Shown: piece by piece, positions 1 through 5,588 of the stretch | How the letters are laid out: every line of letters starts with the position of its first letter | How positions within the stretch are numbered: position 1 is the stretch's first letter | DNA from: DATKQI01 sp035532755 | GTDB lineage: Bacteria > Pseudomonadota > Alphaproteobacteria > Acetobacterales > Acetobacteraceae | Assembly: GCA_035532755.1 (NCBI GenBank) | Contig: DATKQI010000036.1 | Location: 1 to 6,939 of the forward strand | Direction of reading: 5' to 3' | Length of the DNA: 6,939 bases | Made by a program: the position numbers and the translations under genes | The notes under the pieces: model-generated | Seen by the model: the letters and a program-made list of their open reading frames with translations, nothing else | Database searches by the model: none | Told to the model about the DNA's origin: nothing

Positions 1-248
1 GAGCCCAGACGTTGGTTGGTCGGTGATCCGAACGGATCCGTCGGCTAATCTGCACCGGAGTTCTGCAACAAGAAAGCCCTTTGATCTCAACGACCTGATT
101 TTGGTGCGAAATTCATAATTTACGCTCCACTCGCCTGCCTCGTCAGCGTTCTCAAGTCGAAGTCGCGACAAGCGTGGAGGGTCTGCTTTTCACCACCTTT
201 GCGGAAGTTCAAACCGCCCGCAACCGCCAACCAGCAGCCCCGGCCCTA
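1..248. other. Unassigned low-GC region downstream of lpxXL
   Basis: No gene can be assigned here. Positions 1-180 are visibly poorer in GC than the rest of the window (for example the AT-rich stretch around 105-123). An open frame on the minus strand runs from 189 off the left edge at 1 (63 codons, preceded by a TGA at 190-192). Its only plausible start is a TTG at 169-171 with no clear ribosome binding site, and its third-position GC is only about 57%, unlike the neighbouring genes. A 38-codon plus-strand frame (2-118) is also open. I recognise neither peptide. A short inverted repeat, GATCCG-AA-CGGATC, occupies 25-38. The region could be the terminator/promoter spacer after the operon, the 5' end of another minus-strand gene, or part of a mobile element, and I cannot decide between these. 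Confidence 0.4.
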
Positions 249-1097
249 CTACATCCGCCATCGCCGATGCATCCACAGCCACTGCCCCGGATGCTCCCGC
301 ACCCAGCCCTCCACCACCGCGGTGATCGCCGCGGTCGCGCCCACCACGTCGATCAGCCCTTCCGCATCGCGCGGCAACTCCATCGCCGGGGTCAGCTCCA
401 GCCGGAACCGCACGCCGTCCAGCCGGATCGCGCGCACCCCGTGCACCGGGCAGTCGTAATGCCGGGCCAGCCGGGCGAGCAGCGTGTTCGTCGCCGCCGG
501 GCGGCCGAAGAAGGGAATATGCGGCCCCCGCCCGAACCGCTGGTCCACCAGCATGCCCACATGCGCCCCGCGCGCGAGTGCCGCCGCCAGTTCCGGCGGC
601 GCGGTCCGCCCGGCGCGGACAAGCTGCCCCATCAGCCCAGCCCGCAGCCGGCGGATGCGCCGGGCGACATAGGGGTTGTTGGGCGTGCGGTACAGCACCG
701 CGCTGTCCATGCCGTAGCGATGGGCCATGATCGCCGGCACCTCCCAGTTCGCGAGGTGCGCGGTGAAGAAAAGGGCGGGCTTGCCGTCGTCGCGCAGGGC
801 GATGAACTGGTCCGACGCACCCGTCTCGATGCGCTGCGGGCCGGTCATGGCGCGGTCGAACTCTGCGATCCGGTCCGCATGGACATATTCGCAGCTCATC
901 CGGCCCAGATTGTCCCACGCCTCGCACAGGATCCGCGCCCGCGCCCGCGCATCGAGTTCGGGCATGGCGAGGCGCAAGTTCCTCGCCCCCACGCGGTGGG
1001 AAGGCAGCAGCGGGCCGATCGCGCGCATCACCGCCCCGCCCAGCGCGCTCGCCCGGTCCGGCCCCAGCGCGCGCAGCGCGGCGAACCCCGCGCCCAC
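249..1097 (-). CDS. lpxXL: LpxXL-type VLCFA lipid A acyltransferase (LpxL/HtrB family)
   Basis: This is a membrane-associated lysophospholipid/lipid A acyltransferase that would move the very-long acyl chain from AcpXL onto lipid A at the cytoplasmic face of the inner membrane. The LpxL-family catalytic motif H-x4-E is visible as HLANWE (H114, E119 counted from the GTG at 1097). It is followed by YRTPNNP, DQRFGRGPHIPFFG and the C-terminal WLWMHRRW block, all typical of HtrB/LpxL. The start is uncertain. There is no ATG, GTG or TTG between the adh2XL stop and the GTG at 1095-1097, yet hydrophobic sequence resembling the usual N-terminal membrane anchor (AICWLVDLVVGAGF) begins upstream of that GTG. 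An ATT at 1143-1145, 14 nt after the adh2XL stop and behind a GGGCGG stretch, would give a 298-residue protein closer to family length; the GTG gives 282. It is the last gene of the operon. The family call is solid, and the VLCFA specificity is inferred from gene context. Confidence 0.85.
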   Translation of the reverse strand: MGAGFAALRALGPDRASALGGAVMRAIGPLLPSHRVGARNLRLAMPELDARARARILCEAWDNLGRMSCEYVHADRIAEFDRAMTGPQRIETGASDQFIALRDDGKPALFFTAHLANWEVPAIMAHRYGMDSAVLYRTPNNPYVARRIRRLRAGLMGQLVRAGRTAPPELAAALARGAHVGMLVDQRFGRGPHIPFFGRPAATNTLLARLARHYDCPVHGVRAIRLDGVRFRLELTPAMELPRDAEGLIDVVGATAAITAVVEGWVREHPGQWLWMHRRWRM

Positions 1098-1159
1098 AAC
1101 CAGATCGACCAGCCAGCAGATCGCGCGCGCCGGCCCGCCCAGAATGTTCGCCGCCCGGC

Positions 1160-2182
1160 TCAGAGCGTGACCAGGATCTTGCCGAACACCCGCCGGCTCT
1201 CCAGCCGTTCCAGCCCGAGGTGGAACGCCTCCAGCGGCACCACCATGTCGATCACCGGGCGGATGCCGGCCTGCATGTGCGCCAGCGCCTGGCCCACGTT
1301 GCGCAGGCTGCACCCGAAGGAGCCGATGATGCGCAACTGCCGCTGGAAGATCTGGAACAGGTTGGTCTCGACCGACACGCCGGAGGTCGAGCCGCAGGTC
1401 ACCAGCCGGCCGCCCGGCTTCAGGCTGAACAGGCTGCCGGCCCAGGTGGTCACGCCCACATGCTCGAACACCACGTCCACGCCCTTCTTGCCGGTCAGCC
1501 GCCGCACCACGCCCTCGAACCGGTCGGTCGTGTAGTTGATGGCATGGTCCGCCCCCAGCGCGCGCGCCTTCGCCACCTTCTCGTCGTCACCCGCCGTCGC
1601 GATCACGGTGCAGCCCAGCGATTTGGCGATGCGGACGGCCGCGGTGCCGATGCCGGACCCGGCCGCCTGGATCAGGATGGTCTCGCCCGGCTCCAGCCGC
1701 GCGTTGTCGAACAGCATGTGCTCCACCGTGCCGAACGTGACGGACGCGCAGGCGGCATCCTCGGTGCTCACCCCGTCCGGCACCGGCACCACAAGGCGGG
1801 CGAGCGTGTTCACCCGCTCGCAGGCGAAGCCGTCCAGGTGGAAGCCCATGATGCCGGCCACCTGCTCGCACAGATTGTCCCGCCCCGCGCGGCAGGCGGG
1901 GCACACCCCGCAGGTGCGCGCGCTGTAGGGCACCACGCGCTGGCCCACGGCAACGCCGGTCACGCCCGGCCCGATCGCCACGATCTCTCCCACCGCCTCC
2001 ACGCCCACCACCAGCGGCAGGGCGCGCTTGGCGAAGGCCATGCCGCGCCAGCCCCACACGTCGATATGGTTCAGCGCGATGGCGCGCATCGCAAGCTGCA
2101 CCTCGCCCGGCCCCGGCGGCGGCGGCGGTGGCAGATCGACAACCCGCAGGTCGCGGTCGGCAAAAAGCTGCAACGCGCGCAT
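1160..2182 (-). CDS. adh2XL: Adh2XL: MDR-family dehydrogenase of the VLCFA operon, probable enoyl reductase
   Basis: A 340-residue medium-chain dehydrogenase/reductase. The N-terminal GroES-like domain (about residues 1-130) carries the structural zinc cluster C91, C94, C97 and C105. The Rossmann domain follows, with the nucleotide-binding loop AAGSGIG at about 173-179. Stretches such as LNHIDVWGWRGMAFAKR, VTFGTVEHMLFDNA and RLVTCGSTSGVS match what I recall of rhizobial Adh2XL. Two of the three usual catalytic zinc ligands are replaced: N38 where ADHs have Cys, and V61 where they have His of GHE. Alcohol dehydrogenation is therefore doubtful, and NAD(P)H-dependent reduction of a 2-enoyl-AcpXL or a related step fits the operon better. 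The ATG lies 2 nt after the fabF1XL stop (TAG-AG-ATG), with GGGG upstream, so the two genes are probably translationally coupled. The family is certain; the exact reaction is not established from sequence. Confidence 0.9.
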   Translation of the reverse strand: MRALQLFADRDLRVVDLPPPPPPGPGEVQLAMRAIALNHIDVWGWRGMAFAKRALPLVVGVEAVGEIVAIGPGVTGVAVGQRVVPYSARTCGVCPACRAGRDNLCEQVAGIMGFHLDGFACERVNTLARLVVPVPDGVSTEDAACASVTFGTVEHMLFDNARLEPGETILIQAAGSGIGTAAVRIAKSLGCTVIATAGDDEKVAKARALGADHAINYTTDRFEGVVRRLTGKKGVDVVFEHVGVTTWAGSLFSLKPGGRLVTCGSTSGVSVETNLFQIFQRQLRIIGSFGCSLRNVGQALAHMQAGIRPVIDMVVPLEAFHLGLERLESRRVFGKILVTL

Positions 2183-2184
2183 CT

Positions 2185-3438
2185 CTACCCCGGTGCCGAA
2201 AAAACAAGGCAGGTGTTCTGCCCGCCGAACCCGAACGAGTTGGACATCGCATGCGCAACCGGCGCATCGCGCGCGACATTCGGCACCACATCCAGCGGAA
2301 TCGCCGGATCGGGCTCGTCGTGGTTGATGGTCGGCGGCAGGCGCTGGTGCAGGATGGTCTCGATGGTGAACACCGCCTCGATCGCCCCGGCCGCCGACAG
2401 CGTGTGCCCGATCATGGATTTGTTGGAGCTGATCGGCACGCTGGCCGCATGGGCGCCGAACACCGCCGTCACCCCCAGCGTCTCCATCTTGTCGTTCTCC
2501 GGCGTGCCGGTGCCATGGGCGTTGATGTAGCCGATCTGCTCCGGCCGCAGCCCCGCATCGTCCAGCGCGTTGCGGATCGCGCCGATGATCGCCCCGCCGT
2601 CCGGGCTAGACCGGGTGCGGTGGAAATTGTCCGCCCGCTCGCCGCAGCCGGACATCACGGCGAGGATGCGCGCGCCGCGCGCTTGCGCCGCCTCCAGCCG
2701 CTCCAGCACCAGCGCGCCGGCGCCTTCGGCCATCACGAAGCCGTCGCGGTTCTTCTCGAACGGGCGCGGCGCGGCCTCCGGGTCGTCGTTGCGGGTGGAC
2801 AGCGCGGAGAGCAGGGAGAAGCGGATCAGCGATTCGGTGTTCACCGAGCCGTCGGCGCCGATGGCGATGGCGGCATCGGTCTCGCCGCGCTGGATCGCCT
2901 CCACGCCCATCTGGATCGCGGTCGCCCCGGTCGCGCAGGCGGTGGTCAGCGCGATCGGCGCGCCGCGCGTGCCCAGCCGGTCGGCCAGGTGGTGGGCGAT
3001 GCCGCCGAACAGGGCCATCTCGTACAGGTCTGTCCGCCCGCGCGCGGCGGCGATCATCGCCGCATAGCCGCCGGCCGTGTCGCCGCCGGCCTGCGCGAGC
3101 GCGAGGCGCTGCCGCCAGTCCAACTCCACCGGCGGGGTGCCCAGGAACAGCGGCCCGGGAAACGCGCCACGCCTGCCGATGCCGGCCCCGGCGATCGCCT
3201 CCTCGGCGGCCAGCATCGCCAGCGCCTCGGTCAGCACCGGCGAGGGCGCGCCCGATTCGGGCAGGAACTCCACCGCGCCGGCGATGGTGGTGCGGCAGCC
3301 CTCGGTCGGGAACCGGGTGATCCGGCGAATGCCGGAGCGACCGGCGGTCAGCGCCGCCCAGTTGTCGGCCCGCCCGATGCCGAGCGGCGTGACCACGCCG
3401 ACGCCGGTGACCACCACGACAGGGCGCCGCCCGCTCAT
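2185..3438 (-). CDS. fabF1XL: FabF1XL: catalytically complete beta-ketoacyl-ACP synthase (KAS II-like)
   Basis: A condensing enzyme that would extend acyl-AcpXL by two carbons using malonyl thioester. The protein has 417 residues, normal for FabF. All expected active-site elements are present: nucleophile C168 in TTACATG, H308 in NAHGTGTP, K340 and H345 in NKSMIGH, and the C-terminal glycine-rich SFGFGGQN at 401-408. The N-terminus VVVTGVGVVTPLG is typical of the family. The ATG at 3436-3438 overlaps the fabF2XL stop by 4 nt (ATGA), which fixes the start and implies translational coupling; a longer in-frame extension upstream would run inside fabF2XL and is not used. Paired with the catalytically degenerate FabF2XL, it is likely the active half of a heterodimer. 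The ketosynthase assignment is secure, and the VLCFA role comes from the operon context. Confidence 0.95.
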   Translation of the reverse strand: MSGRRPVVVVTGVGVVTPLGIGRADNWAALTAGRSGIRRITRFPTEGCRTTIAGAVEFLPESGAPSPVLTEALAMLAAEEAIAGAGIGRRGAFPGPLFLGTPPVELDWRQRLALAQAGGDTAGGYAAMIAAARGRTDLYEMALFGGIAHHLADRLGTRGAPIALTTACATGATAIQMGVEAIQRGETDAAIAIGADGSVNTESLIRFSLLSALSTRNDDPEAAPRPFEKNRDGFVMAEGAGALVLERLEAAQARGARILAVMSGCGERADNFHRTRSSPDGGAIIGAIRNALDDAGLRPEQIGYINAHGTGTPENDKMETLGVTAVFGAHAASVPISSNKSMIGHTLSAAGAIEAVFTIETILHQRLPPTINHDEPDPAIPLDVVPNVARDAPVAHAMSNSFGFGGQNTCLVFSAPG

Positions 3439-4688
3439 GCCCCGTTCTCCTCGATCGGCGAAACCAGCGCCAGCGCCTCGCCGCGCCAGACGCCGAACCC
3501 GGTCACCAGGATGTCGCGCACGGCGCCCGCGGCCGATCGTTCGAAGCGGCCGCCATCCAGCGGCGGATAGAATGCGCCCCCGCTGTTCGCGCTCCGGCTG
3601 ATCGCAAGTGCCGCGAGCGCGATGTTGGCGGCGAACTGCGCCTCCACCCCGTGGCCCAGCAGGCTGCCGGTACCGCGCACCGAGATCGGCCGCTCGGCGG
3701 CCAGCGCGTCGAGGAACCGGGTTTCCTCCGCCAGCGCCGGCGCTGCGCCCGTCGCGCCCGAGAGCACGCCCAATGGAGCGCCAGATGAACCGTTGAGAGG
3801 CGCAAGCCCCTCCATCCCGTTCCACATGCGCCAGGCCGCCGCCGCGGCGGCACCGGGCGCGCGCCCGGAATCCTCGGTGGCGGTCGCAGTCAGCCGGGCG
3901 ATGCCGCGGGCGCCGCGGGCGCGGGCATGGCCGGCGGCCTCCAGCACCAGGAACGCGCCCAGGCTGCCCATGATGAACCCGGCCCCCGCGCCGCCGCGCT
4001 GCCACACCGGCACCCAGGGCGCGCGCGACAGCGCGCTGCCGATCTCATAGGTCAGGATCAGGTCGGTCCGGGCCGCGCTGAACGCGCCGCCGGCCAGCGC
4101 CAGCACGCCCTGCCCCGCCAGGATGCGCCGCGCCGCCACGTCCACGGCCGCCGCGCCGGCCAGTTCCTCGCCCATGAAGGTGCGGGAGGAGCCGACGACG
4201 CCATGCACGATCGAGATGTTGCCGGCCATCAGGTTGGAAAGCTGGGCGAGGAACAGCGTCGGGCGCAGATCGTTGGACAGCCGCTCGTTCAGCACCCGGC
4301 CGGCCGTCGCGTCGTCCGGCGCGTCGGCCATCGCCTTCGTCACCGCCGCATCCACCGCCACGTCCCGCTCGCCGCCGCCGGCGGCCACGATCATGTCGGT
4401 GCGGGCCAGCAGGTCCGGGTTGCGGGCCACGCCCGCGTCGTCCAGCGCGAGCCCCGCCGCATAGGTGCCCAGCCGCTGCCACGGCTCCATCTGCCGCTGG
4501 TCGCCCTTGCGCGGGATCTGCCTGTCGAGATCGACCGCACAGAGCGGATGGATGGCATAGGGCGGCACCGCGCTGGCCGCCAGCACCGGGCGCGGATCGG
4601 CCGCCGTCAGCGCCTGCCAGTGCGCGTCGGCCCCTTCGCCCAGGGAGGAAATCAGCCCAATCCCGGTGATCCAGACCTCGTCCGCCAT
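3435..4688 (-). CDS. fabF2XL: FabF2XL: ketosynthase-fold protein without the catalytic triad (chain-length-factor-like)
   Basis: A 417-residue KAS-family homologue. It retains the thiolase-fold landmarks: VWITGIGLISSLGEG at the N-terminus, LALAGGAFSAARTD at about 196-209, and VTGFGVWRGEALAL at the C-terminus. The catalytic residues are gone. Aligning on the downstream AGG places E175 (in FMGEELAG, 171-178) where the nucleophilic Cys should be, SGATG (310-314) where NAHGT should be, and S342 (TGSLLGHG) where the second His should be. This resembles the chain-length factors of type II polyketide synthases, which have Gln in place of Cys. The likely role is a non-catalytic partner of FabF1XL that shapes the acyl tunnel, which is inference. 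The start is the ATG at 4686-4688, overlapping the fabZXL stop by one base (TGATG) and preceded by GAGG. A GTG one codon upstream is possible but less likely. Confidence 0.88.
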   Translation of the reverse strand: MADEVWITGIGLISSLGEGADAHWQALTAADPRPVLAASAVPPYAIHPLCAVDLDRQIPRKGDQRQMEPWQRLGTYAAGLALDDAGVARNPDLLARTDMIVAAGGGERDVAVDAAVTKAMADAPDDATAGRVLNERLSNDLRPTLFLAQLSNLMAGNISIVHGVVGSSRTFMGEELAGAAAVDVAARRILAGQGVLALAGGAFSAARTDLILTYEIGSALSRAPWVPVWQRGGAGAGFIMGSLGAFLVLEAAGHARARGARGIARLTATATEDSGRAPGAAAAAAWRMWNGMEGLAPLNGSSGAPLGVLSGATGAAPALAEETRFLDALAAERPISVRGTGSLLGHGVEAQFAANIALAALAISRSANSGGAFYPPLDGGRFERSAAGAVRDILVTGFGVWRGEALALVSPIEENGA

Positions 4689-5149
4689 CACGCGGCCTCG
4701 GGCAGGCCGAGGCGGGCGGCGCGGGCGCGCATCTGCGCGGCCAGCTCCGGCGCGGGGAAGGGCAGGCAGCGGAACACCAGCTCGGCATCCGCCACGGCCG
4801 TCTCGCCGGCGCGGATCGCAGCCTGCGTCACCGCGAAGCCCGATCCGTCATGCATGAGCCGGGCGGAGATCGACAATGCGGCGCCGGGGGCGACGAAGCT
4901 CCGCAGCTTCGCGGTCTTCACCTGCGCCAGGAAGGGCATCGTGGCGAAATCGTGCAACGCCAGCAGCAGGAAGCCCGAGGTCTGCGCCATGGTCTCGATC
5001 AGCAGCACGCCGGGCATCAGCGGATGGCCGGGGAAATGGCCCTCGAACACCGGGCTTGCCTCCGGCACGCGGCTCTCGGCGACCAGCCGGCCCTCCGCGC
5101 GGAACAGCTCCACCACGCGATCGACCATGTCGAAATACTCGAGCCGCAT
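4688..5149 (-). CDS. fabZXL: FabZXL: 3-hydroxyacyl-ACP dehydratase (hotdog fold)
   Basis: A 153-residue dehydratase that would remove water from 3-hydroxyacyl-AcpXL during VLCFA elongation. The FabZ active-site His is in EGHFPGHPLMPG (H38), and the catalytic acid is in LLIETMAQ (E52). The N-terminus RLEYFDMVDRV and the segments DFATMPFLAQV and HDGSGFAVT resemble my recollection of rhizobial FabZXL more than housekeeping FabZ, which usually starts differently. The ATG at 5147-5149 lies 12 nt after the acpXL stop. No strong purine-rich ribosome binding site precedes it, so coupling to acpXL translation is likely. The C-terminal tail (about 130-153, Ala/Arg-rich) is poorly conserved in kind. The dehydratase call is very secure. 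Confidence 0.94.
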   Translation of the reverse strand: MRLEYFDMVDRVVELFRAEGRLVAESRVPEASPVFEGHFPGHPLMPGVLLIETMAQTSGFLLLALHDFATMPFLAQVKTAKLRSFVAPGAALSISARLMHDGSGFAVTQAAIRAGETAVADAELVFRCLPFPAPELAAQMRARAARLGLPEAA

Positions 5150-5161
5150 GGCGGTTTCGGA

Positions 5162-5449
5162 TCAGCCGGGGGTCTTGGCGGCGACAAGATCCCCGATCCG
5201 TGCGACCAGACTCTTCATCACGAAGAAGTCCTCCGCCTTCGCCTCCCCCTTGTCCACCTTCTGCATCCAGGATTCCACCGGGATCTTGATGCCGAACTCC
5301 TTGTCGAGCGCGAACACGATGTCGAGGAAATCCAGGCTGTCGATGCCCAGGTCCTCGATCACATGCGCTTCCGGCGTGATCTTCTCCCGCGGGATGCTGC
5401 CGGTCTCGGCAAAGATCTCGGCAACGCGGTCGAACACGGCAGCATCCAT
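5162..5449 (-). CDS. acpXL: AcpXL: acyl carrier protein for very-long-chain fatty acids
   Basis: A 95-residue acyl carrier protein, close to the 92-residue rhizobial AcpXL and somewhat longer than housekeeping AcpP. The phosphopantetheine attachment site is S38 in DLGIDSLDFLD. The flanking LDKEFGIKIP and the following ESWMQKV and EDFFVMKSL segments match the AcpXL subfamily rather than AcpP. It would carry the growing chain and deliver it to LpxXL. The start chosen is the ATG at 5447-5449, with GGAG 9 nt upstream and an N-terminus (DAAVFDRVAEI) that aligns with the family. The frame stays open back to 5578 and includes an ATG at 5539, but that leader resembles no ACP. It is the first gene of the tightly packed operon, 139 bp downstream of hemA. 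Confidence 0.95.
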   Translation of the reverse strand: MDAAVFDRVAEIFAETGSIPREKITPEAHVIEDLGIDSLDFLDIVFALDKEFGIKIPVESWMQKVDKGEAKAEDFFVMKSLVARIGDLVAAKTPG

Positions 5450-5534
5450 GGCAGGGGACTCCAGGGCCGGAAAACACAGGGGGGACGCGCCCGGCGCGAT
5501 CACGCCGATGCGAGCGGACGCTCCCAGGATGGCT

Positions 5535-5563
5535 GGCATACCCTGCCCCCCTGGCTTGATCAA
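5535..5563 (-). promoter_or_regulatory. Possible sigma-70-type promoter for the acpXL operon
   Basis: Read on the minus strand, TTGATC (5558-5563) and TATGCC (5535-5540) are separated by exactly 17 bp. They match the -35/-10 consensus at 4 of 6 and 3 of 6 positions. Transcription would start near 5528, giving an untranslated leader of about 80 nt before the acpXL ATG. The site lies inside the only sizeable gap between hemA and the operon, where a promoter is expected. The -10 match is weak, so this is a suggestion only. Confidence 0.35.
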
Positions 5564-5566
5564 GCC
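5553..5566. repeat. Perfect 14-bp palindrome GGCTTGATCAAGCC
   Basis: A fully symmetrical 14-bp sequence lies 22 bp after the hemA stop and overlaps the possible -35 element. It could be a dimeric-repressor operator. It could also fold as a short hairpin (GGCTT-GATC-AAGCC), but no T-run follows on the minus strand, so an intrinsic terminator for hemA is unlikely. Confidence 0.5.
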
Positions 5567-5588
5567 GGGCACGATCACGCGGGCCGGG

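Noticed and set aside
25..38. Inverted repeat GATCCG-AA-CGGATC as an operator or terminator
   Set aside because: It is short, has no T-run, and is not positioned next to any identifiable promoter or gene.
199..223. Hairpin TTGCGG...CCGCAA just downstream of lpxXL as an intrinsic terminator
   Set aside because: The stem is only 6 bp with a 13-nt loop, and no T-run follows it on the minus strand.
174..3570. Three long plus-strand open frames (174-1535, 1220-2530, 2128-3570)
   Set aside because: All are antisense to lpxXL, adh2XL and fabF1XL with low-complexity composition and no family motifs.
5450..5578. N-terminal extension of AcpXL to 5578 or to the ATG at 5539
   Set aside because: The extra 30-43 residues match no acyl carrier protein, and the ATG at 5449 gives the standard AcpXL length with an acceptable ribosome binding site.
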